A stretch of DNA of 64,000 bases from CAWCGU01 sp963795195 (GCA_963795195.1 CAWCGU010000006.1:1488001-1552000), one strand, 5' to 3'; positions 1 through 9,432 are shown, counted from the stretch's first letter. The notes: generated by a model from the letters alone, not told the origin. A program made the numbers and translations.

Positions 1-660
1 CTTCATGTCGTAGTCGACGTCGAAGAGCTTCCAGCTCCGTCCGATGCGGACCTCCATCAGAGTGTGGCCGTAGCTGTCGTCGTGAACGAGTTCGGAGTCA
101 GTCAGCAGCGACACGCGCCTGGCCTCAAATCCACGGCGACGCAGCAGCTCCACGGCGAGTGCTGAGACGACGCCGCAGCTGATCTGCAACTTTTGCCTGT
201 TCGCGATCTCCTCGTAGCGCTCCACCCAGCCGTCCTGGGCGTAGTAGCGGTCGTCTTCAAAGACACTATGCCGCTGATACCAGGCCAACCCCGAGAGCAG
301 CGCGCTCGGACGCTTCGCGAAGGCAATCCGATTGAGCCGCTGATCGCCGATCCTGATGCGGTAGGCGCCCTCCCGGCGCAGGTTGTAGATCTGTCCGGCG
401 ACGGCGTACCGTCCCGGTGGGATCACGAGCTTGTCTGGAAGCTCATCCGCAACACCCACATCGGCGGCGAGCTCCGCGCGATCCCTCTGGGCTTGATCGG
501 GCAGCCAGGTCACGCGAACTTCCGCCGGGGCCACCTCGGATGACTCTTCTGCGTGTGCGGCGGGAATGCCGCCGTAGATCACGGAACCAGCCGCCACGGC
601 CATCAGCACCCAGCCGGGGCGCCTGGTTTCCTGTCGCCGTATATCAGCCGTCAAACTCAT
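1..660 (-). CDS. Transglutaminase-like domain protein, exported (C-terminus off the left edge)
   Basis: Reading the minus strand from an ATG at 660 gives 220 residues open to the window edge. Residues about 16-37 form a hydrophobic signal or anchor segment ending in PAAHA. A transglutaminase-like catalytic triad can be picked out: Cys162 in ISCGVV followed by a helix, His199 in YGHT, and Asp214 in WKLFDVD. This Cys-His-Asp order is typical of bacterial transglutaminase-like or protease-type folds. The gene precedes an amidotransferase and glycosyltransferases that read the same way, so a role in envelope or exopolysaccharide assembly is plausible but inferred. The C-terminus is missing, so the full domain layout is unknown. 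Confidence 0.72.
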   Translation of the reverse strand, partial: MSLTADIRRQETRRPGWVLMAVAAGSVIYGGIPAAHAEESSEVAPAEVRVTWLPDQAQRDRAELAADVGVADELPDKLVIPPGRYAVAGQIYNLRREGAYRIRIGDQRLNRIAFAKRPSALLSGLAWYQRHSVFEDDRYYAQDGWVERYEEIANRQKLQISCGVVSALAVELLRRRGFEARRVSLLTDSELVHDDSYGHTLMEVRIGRSWKLFDVDYDMK

Positions 661-710
661 CGTTTCGCCCGCGGTTGACAGAGCATTCACATCTACAACA
701 CCGGCGGGAC

Positions 711-2581
711 TTAAAGGAAGCGCCGACCCCAGAGCTCCAGCGAGAGCAGGCAGAAGAGCTGGCGGGTGTGGTCGGCCTCCCCGGAGCGGTGGCGCGCCAG
801 CAGGCCCTCGATCGCGGATCGCTCGAACAGCGGCGTGATCGAGGCGCCCGGGTCGAGCATCACCTCCTCGGCGAAGCCGCCCAGCTCCGGGCCGCGCAGC
901 CAGCGGTCGACCGGGGTCGCGAAGCCGCGTTCCTTGCGGTGGACGATCTCGCGGGGCAGCAGCGGCTCGAGCGCCTTCTTCTCGACCAGCTTGCGCACTC
1001 CACGGCGCAGCTTGTAGTCGCTCGGCAGCGACTCGATGAACTCGACGAGGGTGCGGTCGAGGAAGGGAACGCGCATCTCGACGGACTCGGCCATCGACAT
1101 CTTGTCCCCGACCAGCAGCAGGTCGTCTGGCAGCCAGAGGCGGGTGTCGACGTACATCATCTGAGTCAGCGAGTCGCGCCCGGCGACGCGGCTGCGGTAG
1201 CGCTCGACGGCCCGCTCCGGGGCTCCCGGGTCGGCTGACACCGCGCTTCGAAGCTCTGGTCCGTAGAGCCCCTGCTTTCCCGGCTGATCGAAGACGGCGT
1301 AGATCTGCATGAAGCGCTCGAGCGTGTCGGGGTAGCGAAGCGCCCGCAGGCCACGCTCCAGTCGCGCGGAACTGGTTCTCGCCCCAAGGGCGGCGAGCGG
1401 CTTGCGCAAGCCGAGGCGGCCGACGGTCGCGAGCGCCCGCTGGGCGATCCACTCGCCGACGTAGCGCCAGTAGCCGGCCAGCAGCTCGTCGGCGCCCTGG
1501 CCGGAGAGCAGCACCGGGACATGCTCGCGGGCAAGCTTCGACACCTGGCGGAAGCCGAGCGCCGAGGAGGTGCCGACCGGCTCCTCGAGCATCGCGATCG
1601 TCAGCGGCAGTTCTTCACGGAAGTCGCCCGGCGGCAGGACGATGTCGTGGTGGTCGGTCCCGAAGAGCGCCGCGGTCTGGCGCGCCAGTCCGGTCTCGTC
1701 GGCGTCTCCGCCACCCTCGAAGCCGACGGTGAAGGTTCGTACCTGGCTTGAAGCCTCGGCCATGAAGGCGACGACCGCCGCCGAATCGATGCCGCCGCTC
1801 AGCATCGCCCCGATCGGGCGGTCGCTCATCATCTGGCGCTGCACGGCCGCCCGCAGCAGCTCGCGCAGCCGGTCGGCGGCGTCGTCAAGCGTGAGGTCGC
1901 TGCGCTCGGTGCGCCGCTGGGTCCCAGTAGCGGCGCCGAGTCTCCCGTCCGTGTTCGCAGAGCAGGTAGGTGGCGGGTTCGAGCTTCTCGACGCCTTCCA
2001 GCAGCGTGCTCGGTGCCGGCGTAAAGCGGAAGCTGAACTGCTGGTCGAGCGCGAGCAGGTCGAGGCTGCGAGGGACTGCGGGATCGGCGGTCAGGGCCTT
2101 CAGTTCCGAGGCGAAGCGGATCGCGTCGTCCGCTGCGGTGGACGTAGAGCGGCTTGACGCCGAGCTGGTCGCGAACCAGCAGCAGGGCGCGGCGGTCGGC
2201 GTCCCAGAGCGCGATCGCGAAGATGCCGTCGAGACGATCGCAGAGCCCGGGGCCGAGCTCCTCCCAGAGGTGGGCGATCACCTCGCCGTCGCTGCCGCTG
2301 GCCAGCCGGTGCCCGCGCTCGCGCAGCCAGCCGCGCAGCTCCTCGTGGTTATAGATCTCGCCGTTGAAGACGACGTGGATCGAACCGCTCTCGTTCGTCA
2401 GCGGCTGGTCGCCGCCCTCGACGTCGACGATCGCGAGACGGCGCATCCCGAGCCCCACGCCCTCCCCGATCCAAACGCCCTCGCCGTCGGGGCCACGGTG
2501 GCGCATCTCCGCGACCATCGCCGCCAGAGTCGCCGAGTCGACCGCTCTACCGGGCGTGTGGATGCCCGCGATCCCGCACAT
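711..2581 (-). pseudogene. asnB: Asparagine synthase-like glutamine amidotransferase, broken by two frameshifts
   Basis: The family transfers glutamine-derived amide nitrogen to aspartate or, in polysaccharide loci, to sugar acids. The N-terminal glutaminase domain begins MCGIAG with the nucleophile Cys2 and runs to GVKPLY. Near 2130-2140 the homology continues in another frame (IRFASELKAL onward). Near 1915-1925 it changes again into the frame carrying the PP-loop LSGGIDS and the rest of the synthetase domain to 711. Together the pieces make a full-length protein of about 620 residues. The start lies 8 bases after the glycosyltransferase gene, suggesting one operon. It is either a decayed gene or the product of two sequencing errors; all motifs are intact, which favours recent or artefactual breakage. 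Confidence 0.8.
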
Positions 2582-2589
2582 CTCGGAGC

Positions 2590-3642
2590 TCAGTCTCCCG
2601 CCGGCAACGGGGCGAGCGCTCCGGGCGAAAGCTCGTCGTAGAGCGCGAGCACGCGGGCGGCGATTTCCCTCGAGCCGAGCCGCTGAGAGCGCTCGCGACC
2701 GTCGCTGCGCCGGATCGGATCGCTGAGGCAGTCGACGAGGGCCTCGCCGAGGGCCTCTGGGGTCGCCTCGCAGACCCAGGACGGCTCGACAGGCTCAAGC
2801 AGCTCACGGACGTCGCCGACCTCTGTCGCGATCACGGGCAGGTCGCACATCAGCGCCTCCTTGACGACGTTGGGCGAGCCCTCGATCGCGGAGCTGAGAA
2901 GCAGGCAGTCGGCGGCGCTCATCAGCGTCGGCATCTGTTGCGGTGAGACGCCGGTGGCGACGTGGAGGCGGGCGCCACCGAGCCGCTCGGCGGCGATCTC
3001 GGTCGCGGCGGCAGCCAGCCAGTGGCGCTTTCGCTCGACGGCCGGGTCGGCGGCGAACAGCACGACGCGCTCGTCGGGGTCCCAGCCGAGCGCGGTGCGC
3101 GCGGCGGCTCGGTCGGTAGGGGTGAAGAGCTCGCGATCGACGCCGTTGGGAACGACCGCGTTGCGCGCTCGCACACGCGTGGGCAGCACCGCGCCCATCT
3201 CGCTCGACTTCGTAAGCGTGCGACTGAGCAGGCGCGACTGCGCCCGCAACACCGATCGCCGCAACCGCGAGGCGGTGGTGATAGTGCCGTCGGCCCGCGG
3301 CGTACCGAGCAGGTCGTCACCGCAGTAGGAGACGAGCACCGGGGCGCGCAGGTAGAAGCGGGCGGCCAGCGCCGTCTCACCGCCGTGCCCGTGGACGAGC
3401 GCGTAGCGGCGACGCAGGTTCAGCCAGGCGAGCCTGGCCGCGGCGAGCGCGTAGGCGAGCGGCGAGCGGTAGCCGCGAATGAAGAGCACGTCGCAGCGCA
3501 GGCCGGCCTCGATCAGCGAGTCAACCTGGCGCTTGACGAAGATGCCGTAGTCGGGCCGATCCTCGTTGGGCCACATGTTCGTGATCACGAGCACGTCGGC
3601 GCGCGTGTCGGAGTGCTCGGTACTCAGCAGTCGAGAGCGCAT
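2590..3642 (-). CDS. Glycosyltransferase family 4
   Basis: A 350-residue GT-B glycosyltransferase that probably adds a sugar to a lipid-linked or capsular glycan. The start chosen is ATG at 3642, 14 bases after the upstream methyltransferase stop; longer versions of the frame overlap that gene and are not supported. The N-terminus VLVITNMWPNEDRPDYG is typical of GT4 donors-and-acceptors domains. The C-terminal donor domain has NGVDRELF and the E-x7-E element in EGSPNVVKEAL. No signal or membrane segment is visible, so it should be cytoplasmic or peripheral. The sugar is not predictable from sequence. Confidence 0.85.
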   Translation of the reverse strand: MRSRLLSTEHSDTRADVLVITNMWPNEDRPDYGIFVKRQVDSLIEAGLRCDVLFIRGYRSPLAYALAAARLAWLNLRRRYALVHGHGGETALAARFYLRAPVLVSYCGDDLLGTPRADGTITTASRLRRSVLRAQSRLLSRTLTKSSEMGAVLPTRVRARNAVVPNGVDRELFTPTDRAAARTALGWDPDERVVLFAADPAVERKRHWLAAAATEIAAERLGGARLHVATGVSPQQMPTLMSAADCLLLSSAIEGSPNVVKEALMCDLPVIATEVGDVRELLEPVEPSWVCEATPEALGEALVDCLSDPIRRSDGRERSQRLGSREIAARVLALYDELSPGALAPLPAGD

Positions 3643-3656
3643 GCGCGAAGCCTGTT

Positions 3657-4694
3657 CTATCCCGCGATCTCTGTCGACCCCGGAATGGCGCCGTTGCCCG
3701 CCGGACCCCCGGGCTTGCGGGCGACGATGAAGATGCCGTCTGTTGCCAGGTCTGGGTCCGACAGCGGCTCGAAGCGTGGCGCCAGCCGCGAACGGATCGA
3801 GCGCACGAGCTCGAGCGCCCCACCGTGAACCTCCGTGGCGGGGTCGGCTTGGTCGCGGTGCGGGAGCACCTCGCTCGGCTCTCCCACGAAGTGTGTGACG
3901 AGAAGTTGCGACTCGTAGCCGAGTTCGGCGAGCTTGGCGCGATACCAATCGCCGAGGCGGCGATTGGGGCGTCCCGAGCTGCGGCTCATCAACGCATAGA
4001 GGCCGTCGGGGACGGTCAGGAAGGTCAGCGGATGCATCCCGCCGTCGGTGAACATGCCGTGGTCGCGGAAGTCGACCTTGTGCAGCATCACCCCGCCCGG
4101 TGCCAGCACGGCGTCCATCGCGTCGAGGGCCGCATCGGTGTCGTAGAGGTGCTCGAGCACGGCGCGCGAGACGATCAGGTCGAAGCTCCCGGTCTCGAAG
4201 GCGTCGGCGAGCTCCTCTCCGGCGACGCCCTCGACGATCTGCAGGCGGTCGCCGGCAATCCGCACCCCGTCCGGCGCCAGCACCCCGCCGAGACCCTGGC
4301 GCTGGGCTGGGTCCAGTCGCTCGAAAAGCGCCTCGTAGATGCGTCGCTGGTGTGACTCGTCGCGGCGCGAGGCAAACTTGTCGACGCAGGTGATTAGCGA
4401 GGCTCCAGCCGCCAGGAAGCGGAGTGCGACGCCAAAGTTGTCGCCGGGGCCGAGCTCCAGGATGCGGGCGCCGCTGAGCGCCCCGGCGTCGAGGCGACCG
4501 TACTCGCAGTAGTCGGCGAAGACGCGATCGATGTAGTCAAGGCTCTCGCCGGTTGCGAAGGTTTCGTGGGTGGAGCCGCTCGTGCTCTCGGGAACGCCGC
4601 GTCGCGCCGCCATCCTGGCGCGCAAATCCTTCGCCACGGTGGCCGCGATCACCAGCCACTTCGAGCGCTTCGCGGCTGCCTTCAACCGTCCCAT
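3657..4694 (-). CDS. SAM-dependent methyltransferase
   Basis: A 345-residue class I methyltransferase. Motif I is ILELGPGDN at about residue 80, followed by an acidic strand end (CVDKF) and the motif SRAVLEHLYD near the middle. It is the first gene of a minus-strand run with the GT4 and asnB-like genes, so it may methylate a glycan, a lipid-linked sugar or a small glycosylated metabolite. About 140 bases separate it from the divergent sugar transferase, leaving room for promoters in both directions. Substrate is unknown. Confidence 0.8.
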   Translation of the reverse strand: MGRLKAAAKRSKWLVIAATVAKDLRARMAARRGVPESTSGSTHETFATGESLDYIDRVFADYCEYGRLDAGALSGARILELGPGDNFGVALRFLAAGASLITCVDKFASRRDESHQRRIYEALFERLDPAQRQGLGGVLAPDGVRIAGDRLQIVEGVAGEELADAFETGSFDLIVSRAVLEHLYDTDAALDAMDAVLAPGGVMLHKVDFRDHGMFTDGGMHPLTFLTVPDGLYALMSRSSGRPNRRLGDWYRAKLAELGYESQLLVTHFVGEPSEVLPHRDQADPATEVHGGALELVRSIRSRLAPRFEPLSDPDLATDGIFIVARKPGGPAGNGAIPGSTEIAG

Positions 4695-4834
4695 GCGCGG
4701 CCAATGTAGCCATTTGTTCGACAGGTGAATCGGGCAGCCGGGAAGGCTGCGAAGATGCGGGCGTGCAAGGAAGCCACGCTCAATCCTCCGTCTGTGTTGG
4801 GCCAGGTCTCACGGATGAGCCACTAGAGGCGCCC

Positions 4835-5467
4835 ATGCGGCGGCTGGACCTGCCCCGGCCGCAGCTGCGGCGCTCGACCCTGCGAGCCAAACGGGCCTTC
4901 GACCTGGCCGCTGCCAGCGTCGCGCTGATCGTGCTGGCGCCGCTCTTGCTCGTGGTCGCGATCGCGGTGCGACTCGAGTCCAGGGGCCCGATCCTCTTCC
5001 GGCAGGCGCGAATCGGTCGCTTCGGCAAGCCTTTCCGCGTCTTCAAGTTCCGCAGCATGCAGAACGGCGCCGACGCCCAGCGACCCGAGCTGATCCAGCT
5101 TCACCGGACGAACGGCACCTTCAAGCTCGTCGCTGATCCCCGCGTCACGCGGGTCGGGTTCTGGATCCGGCGACGCTACCTGGACGAGCTGCCCCAGCTC
5201 GTCAACGTGCTGCGCGGCGAGATGAGCCTGGTCGGACCGAGGCCGTTGCCGGCCGACGAGGACGCGCTCGTCGAGGGCGCGTATCGCGCCAGGCTCCAGG
5301 TGCCGCCGGGGCTGACGGGTCCGTGGCAGGTGCGCGGCTCCTGGCGGGTGCCGGTCGAGGAGATGATGGCTTTGGACTACGCGTACGTCCAGGCGGTTTC
5401 GCTGCGCGGCGACCTGAAGCTGCTCGCTCAGACCGTCCCGGCGGTGCTGCGCGGTCGCGGGGTCTAG
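4835..5467 (+). CDS. Undecaprenyl-phosphate sugar-1-phosphate transferase (bacterial sugar transferase)
   Basis: A 210-residue monotopic or membrane enzyme that would start glycan assembly by moving a sugar-1-phosphate from a UDP-sugar to undecaprenyl phosphate. A hydrophobic segment at about residues 20-42 (LIVLAPLLLVVAIAV) precedes the catalytic core. Core signatures are FKFRSM, DELPQLVNVL, MSLVGPRP and PGLTGPWQVRG. It has the length of the short WcaJ/ExoY-type proteins that lack the extra N-terminal domain. ATG at 4835 is preferred over upstream starts because homology begins there. It sits divergently beside the methyltransferase/GT4/asnB-like operon and fits as the initiating enzyme of the same glycan pathway. 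Confidence 0.9.
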   Translation: MRRLDLPRPQLRRSTLRAKRAFDLAAASVALIVLAPLLLVVAIAVRLESRGPILFRQARIGRFGKPFRVFKFRSMQNGADAQRPELIQLHRTNGTFKLVADPRVTRVGFWIRRRYLDELPQLVNVLRGEMSLVGPRPLPADEDALVEGAYRARLQVPPGLTGPWQVRGSWRVPVEEMMALDYAYVQAVSLRGDLKLLAQTVPAVLRGRGV

Positions 5468-5483
5468 CCGCCCGCGCGGCGCC

Positions 5484-6626
5484 CTACAGCCCGAGCGTCT
5501 TGGCGATGATGTTGCGCTGGATCTCCGAGGTGCCGCCGTAGATCGTCGAGACCAGCGTCTTGCGGACCAGGCGCTCCATGTCGTACTCGGAGGAGTAGCC
5601 GTAGCCGCCCATCATCTGCATCCCGCCGAGGGCCGCGCGCTGAGCGGCCTCGGTCACGAACAGCTTCACCATCGAGGCCTCGCGCGGCAGCATCTTGTCT
5701 GGGGCCTCGTCGGTCTTCGTGGCTACCCAGTAGGTCATCAGGCGGGCCGCTTCGAGGTCGGTGGCGATGTCGGCGAAGCGGTGCTGGAGCGCCTGGAATG
5801 AGCCGATCGGCTTGCCGAACTGCTTGCGCTCCTTGGCGTAGGCGAGCGCGTCGTCAAAGGCCCGCCAACCGGCCCCGAGGATCGTCGCCGCCAAAATCAG
5901 GCGCTCGACGTTGAGCCCGGCCATCAGCTGGGTCCAGCCCTGGTCGACCTCGCCGAGCACCATCTCGGCCGGCGCTTCGCAGTCGTTCAGGTAGAGATAG
6001 TTGGTCTCGCGACCGCCCATCGTGTCGATGCCCTGGATCTCCATCGCCGGGTTGTCGGTCGGCACGAAGATCATCGTCAGGCCCTCGTGCTTGCTGTCGG
6101 TCTTGGTCGTGCGGGCGACGACGAGCACGTGGTCGGAGATGTGGGCGTTCGAGCAGAAGACCTTGGTTCCGTTGATCACGAAGCCGCCGTTGACGCGCTC
6201 GGCAGTGCTCGTCAGCGAGCCGACGTCGGAGCCGGATTCGGGCTCGGTCATCGCGATCGCCTCGACCGATCCGGAGGCGATGCCGCCGAGGATCTTCTGC
6301 TTGATCTCCTCGCTGCCGAAGCGCTGGACCGCCTTGGCCACGATCAGGGTGGTGTTGTAGCCGCCCATCGGCGCGAGGCCGCGGCCGGCTTCCTCCATGA
6401 AGACGCAGGCGTCGACCATGCCTCCGCCGGAGCCTCCGTAGGCCTCCGGCAGGCTGACGCCGAGCCAGCCGAGCTCGGCCATCTTCTTGTAGACCTCGGC
6501 CGAATGGGCCTCGGTGTGGCCGTCGGTGAGGCGCTCGCGCTGCTCGGGCGTGCCGCATTCGCGCTTGCAGAAGTCGCGGATGGCCGCGGCGAAATCCTGC
6601 TGCTCGTTGGTCAGGGAGAAGTCCAT
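5484..6626 (-). CDS. Acyl-CoA dehydrogenase
   Basis: A 380-residue FAD flavoprotein that would oxidise an acyl-CoA to its 2-enoyl-CoA. Family signatures are the flavin-binding AMTEPESGSDVGS at about 125-137 and the C-terminal YGGTSEIQRNI. The position that carries the catalytic Glu in medium-chain enzymes (YEGT) is Gly here (YGGT). A Glu in NVERL (about residue 241) matches the base position used by isovaleryl-CoA and long-chain types. That suggests a branched or long-chain substrate, as an inference. It is convergent with the sugar transferase and unrelated to it. Confidence 0.9.
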   Translation of the reverse strand: MDFSLTNEQQDFAAAIRDFCKRECGTPEQRERLTDGHTEAHSAEVYKKMAELGWLGVSLPEAYGGSGGGMVDACVFMEEAGRGLAPMGGYNTTLIVAKAVQRFGSEEIKQKILGGIASGSVEAIAMTEPESGSDVGSLTSTAERVNGGFVINGTKVFCSNAHISDHVLVVARTTKTDSKHEGLTMIFVPTDNPAMEIQGIDTMGGRETNYLYLNDCEAPAEMVLGEVDQGWTQLMAGLNVERLILAATILGAGWRAFDDALAYAKERKQFGKPIGSFQALQHRFADIATDLEAARLMTYWVATKTDEAPDKMLPREASMVKLFVTEAAQRAALGGMQMMGGYGYSSEYDMERLVRKTLVSTIYGGTSEIQRNIIAKTLGL

Positions 6627-6746
6627 GGCGCGAACACTAGTGCGTGCGCACGGGTGGCCAAGGCCAGGCCGTTAAAGGGATCTCGGGCCTCCGCCGATGG
6701 TCACTACACGCTGGCAACAGAAATTCGGGGGGACCGAAAGGAACTC

Positions 6747-7346
6747 ATGAGCAAGAGCTTCAGCTCATCTGCAGGCAGACATCTTCGAAGCAACGTGATC
6801 GGCTACATGGCCCTGTTCGTTGCGCTCAGCGGCAGCGCCTATGCGGCCGCCAAGGTCAACTCCGGCGACATACGCGCGAACGCGATCCAGGCCAAGCACA
6901 TTCGTGCCGGCGCGGTCGGCGCCAGCGAGATCCGCAAGAACGCGATCAAAACGGGCGATGTGCGTGATGCCGGGCTGCGACCCAAGGACGTGCGCGGGCT
7001 CGATGCTTCGATGCGCAAGGTCAACGACATCGAGCGCTCGCTGGGCGGCGCCGCCGGCGCCTTCGCGTCACTGCAGTCGCGTGTCGCGGCGCTCGAGGCC
7101 CGCAACGACGAACTGACCGGCCAGATCGCGTCACTGCTCGAAACCCTCGGGCTCGCCGATCTGAGCGACCTCTCGACCCTGGATCTGCGCCTCGACGCGG
7201 TCTGCGAGCAGCTCGACGGGTTGACAGCAGCGACGAGTTCGCTGCGCGGCGCCCTGACCGGTCTGCCGGTCATCGGCGCGATCCTCGATCCGCTGCTCGG
7301 CGCGATCACGGTGCCGGTCTTCGACGAGACGCTCTGCCAGGGATAG
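6747..7346 (+). CDS. Secreted protein with Thermoleophilia-type AxxIRxxAI/GDVR repeats and coiled coil
   Basis: A 199-residue protein of unknown function. The start ATG at 6747 has GAAAGGA upstream. A hydrophobic segment (VIGYMALFVALSGSAYA) ends in a signal-peptidase-like site at about residue 34. It is followed by short repeats such as SGDIRANAI, AKHIRAGAV, ASEIRKNAI and TGDVRDAGL, then a predicted coiled coil (about residues 90-130), then a hydrophobic C-terminal part with two Cys. The opening motif and repeats recur in many exported proteins of Solirubrobacterales. The function is not known, but surface or periplasm location is likely. Confidence 0.8.
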   Translation: MSKSFSSSAGRHLRSNVIGYMALFVALSGSAYAAAKVNSGDIRANAIQAKHIRAGAVGASEIRKNAIKTGDVRDAGLRPKDVRGLDASMRKVNDIERSLGGAAGAFASLQSRVAALEARNDELTGQIASLLETLGLADLSDLSTLDLRLDAVCEQLDGLTAATSSLRGALTGLPVIGAILDPLLGAITVPVFDETLCQG

Positions 7347-7433
7347 GCAAGCCTCGGGCGGGGTGGACGCGACTCCTCCCAATCGGTAGCGACAGCGGGG
7401 CGCCCCTGTCACATCCGCGCTCGGTCGCGCTGA

Positions 7434-7506
7434 AGCCCGGGACGAGACTCGAACTCGTGACCCCCTCCTTACCATGGAGGTGCTCTACCAACTGAGCTAC
7501 CCGGGC
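7434..7506 (-). tRNA. tRNA-Thr (GGT)
   Basis: The minus strand folds as a 73-nt cloverleaf with acceptor stem GCCCGGG/CCCGGGC, D-arm GCTCAGTTGGTAGAGC, anticodon stem CCTCC/GGAGG and T-loop GTTCGAGTC. The loop ATGGTAA places GGT at positions 34-36, which reads ACC/ACT. The discriminator is T and CCA is not encoded. Confidence 0.96.
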
Positions 7507-7563
7507 GCTCGGAGCCAACTTTAGCGCCGGGCCGCCAGGCCGAGAGGCACGCGAGGGAGCGGA

Positions 7564-7587
7564 GGTTTCCGCCCATCGGGCGGAACC
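7564..7587. terminator. Hairpin downstream of the threonine aldolase gene
   Basis: The arms GGTTTCCGCCC and GGGCGGAACC pair around a 3-base loop with one bulge. It lies just after the minus-strand aldolase stop and before tRNA-Thr. There is no clear T-tract, so it is a putative intrinsic terminator only. Confidence 0.5.
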
Positions 7588-7606
7588 AACACCGCGCTGA
7601 GCGCTT

Positions 7607-8680
7607 TCAGGAAGCGATCGCCTCGGCGGCAGCGCTGACGAGCGCGTCGACGTCCTCCGCGGTCGTGTCCCACGAGCACATCAGGCGGATCAGGCCGCTT
7701 TCCTCGGCTCCCCAGGAGTGGAAGGGGAGGTCGCCGGGGAGGGCGCTCTTCAGCGGTTCCACCGCTTCGCCGGGCAGAACCACGAAGACGGCGTTCGACT
7801 CGACGGCGAACGGCAAAATGACACCGTCGATCTCGGCCAGGCGGGCTGCCAGCTTCGTCGCCATCGCGTTGGCGTGGGCGGCGGTCTGGCGCCAGAGGTC
7901 GCCGGAAAGCAGGGCGTCGAATTGTGCTCCGAGGAAGCGCATCTTCGAGGCGAGCTGGGTTCCCTGCATGCGGGTGGACGCGAAGCCCTTGCCGAGGCCG
8001 GGGTGAGCGAAGACGACGGCCTCACCGCCGAGCAGGCCATTCTTGGTGCCGCCGAAGCAGACGAAGTCGGCACCGGCCTCGGTGGTGATCGCAGCCAGCG
8101 AGGCGTCCAGATGGGCGGCGGCGTTGGCGAGGCGGGCTCCGTCGATGTGGAGGAGCATCTCCTTGGCGTGCGCGAAGTCGGCGAGGGCGCGGACCTCTTC
8201 AGGGGTGTAGACGGTGCCGAGCTCCGTCGCCTGTGAGATCGAGATCGCCCGCGGCTGGGGTGAATGCGGGTCGCCGAGCCGCAGCCGCTGCATCGGGGTC
8301 TCCGCCAGCTCGGGGGTGAGCTTGCCGTCTTTGGTGTTGACCGGCAGCAGTTTGACGCCGGCGATCGCCTCTGCGGCGCCGGCCTCGTCGACGTTGATGT
8401 GGGCGCTGGAGGCGCAGATGACGGCGTCGCCGGGGCGGGCGAATTGGCGCAGTGCCAGCACGTTGGCGCCGGTGCCCGTGTAGACGAGGTATGGATCTGC
8501 GCCCTCGCCGAAGTGCTCGCGCAGGCGGGCGTGGGCGGCCGCCGTCCAGGGGTCGGCGCCGTAGGCGGTCGTGTGGCCGTGGTTGGCGGCGACGATCGCG
8601 TCCATCACGAGCGGGTGAACGCCGGAGTGGTTGTCGCTGGCGAAGCCGCGGGGGTTCGGATCGGCGGGGGCGGGGCTCAC
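7607..8680 (-). CDS. ltaE: Low-specificity L-threonine aldolase (beta-eliminating lyase family)
   Basis: A 357-residue PLP fold-type I enzyme that should cleave L-threonine or L-allo-threonine to glycine and acetaldehyde. The N-terminal FASDNHSGVHP and TAYGADP match the family, as does LHIDGARLANA. The PLP lysine is expected to be Lys213 in FGGTKNGLLGGEAV. Length is normal. It overlaps the upstream SDR gene by 4 bases (ATGA), so the two are translationally coupled. Coupling to the SDR might link amino-acid and hydroxy-acid metabolism, which is an inference. Confidence 0.9.
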   Translation of the reverse strand: MSPAPADPNPRGFASDNHSGVHPLVMDAIVAANHGHTTAYGADPWTAAAHARLREHFGEGADPYLVYTGTGANVLALRQFARPGDAVICASSAHINVDEAGAAEAIAGVKLLPVNTKDGKLTPELAETPMQRLRLGDPHSPQPRAISISQATELGTVYTPEEVRALADFAHAKEMLLHIDGARLANAAAHLDASLAAITTEAGADFVCFGGTKNGLLGGEAVVFAHPGLGKGFASTRMQGTQLASKMRFLGAQFDALLSGDLWRQTAAHANAMATKLAARLAEIDGVILPFAVESNAVFVVLPGEAVEPLKSALPGDLPFHSWGAEESGLIRLMCSWDTTAEDVDALVSAAAEAIAS

Positions 8681-9387
8681 GGGTGAAGTGAGAGGCGCTG
8701 GCCGTTCATGCGGGCGGCGGAGTCCGAGCAGATGAAGGCGAGGGCGTCGGCGATGTGCTCGGCCGGGGTGAGGTCGGGGTTGTCGGCGCCCGGGTCCTCA
8801 TCGAGCATGCGCGGGGTGAGGATGGCGTTGACGACGAGGATGTTGGCGGTCGCGGAAGTCTCGGCGAAGGAGTCGGCGAGGGCGAGGGTCCAGGCTTCGG
8901 CGGCGGCCTTGGTCGCGGAGTAGGAGGCGTTGGTGGCGCTCGGGGTTTGGGCCTGGGAGGAGGAGACGAGCACGAAGCGGCCGTGGGGGCTGGCGGCGAG
9001 GGCTGAGTGGAAGGCGCGGGTCGTGTGCTGGACGGTGTGGACGAGCAGGTCGTGCAGCAGTTCGTAGTCGGCCAGCGGGGTGGTGTCGATCGGGTCGCCG
9101 CCGCGCCACCCGCCGACGAGGTGCAGGAGGGCGTCGGTGCGGCCGAAGCGCTCGGCGAGTGCGGCGGCCCAGGCAGCGGCGCCGTCGGAGGAGAGTAGGT
9201 CGGAGACGCGGGCGTCGAGGCGCTCGTCGGGCAGGCCTAGGCCGGCCTGCAGAGCCTCGAGGCGCTCGGGGTGGACGTCGGTCAGGGCGAGGGTCGCGCC
9301 GTCAGCGGCGAGGCGGGAGGCGACGACGGGGCCAAGGCCGCCGGCCGCGCCGGCGATTGCGATCACGCGTCCGTCGAGGGAGGGCAT
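8677..9387 (-). CDS. Short-chain dehydrogenase/reductase
   Basis: A 236-residue Rossmann enzyme. The cofactor loop is AGAAGGLGPVV, the catalytic Ser is in LVSSSQ and the Tyr-Lys pair is YSATK. ATG at 9387 is preferred: the frame is open further upstream, but that stretch lies across the methyltransferase on the other strand. The reading frame ends in a 4-base overlap with the threonine aldolase start. The start region is divergent from the methyltransferase at 9433 with only about 45 bases between them. The substrate is unknown. Confidence 0.88.
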   Translation of the reverse strand: MPSLDGRVIAIAGAAGGLGPVVASRLAADGATLALTDVHPERLEALQAGLGLPDERLDARVSDLLSSDGAAAWAAALAERFGRTDALLHLVGGWRGGDPIDTTPLADYELLHDLLVHTVQHTTRAFHSALAASPHGRFVLVSSSQAQTPSATNASYSATKAAAEAWTLALADSFAETSATANILVVNAILTPRMLDEDPGADNPDLTPAEHIADALAFICSDSAARMNGQRLSLHP

Positions 9388-9432
9388 CGCCTCCAAATTA
9401 GTACACCCCTGGCACTTCGTAGCATCTGCGCG

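Noticed and set aside
3643..3948. 102-codon N-terminal extension of the GT4 glycosyltransferase
   Set aside because: It overlaps the methyltransferase coding region and is Arg-rich shadow sequence. The conserved start is at 3642.
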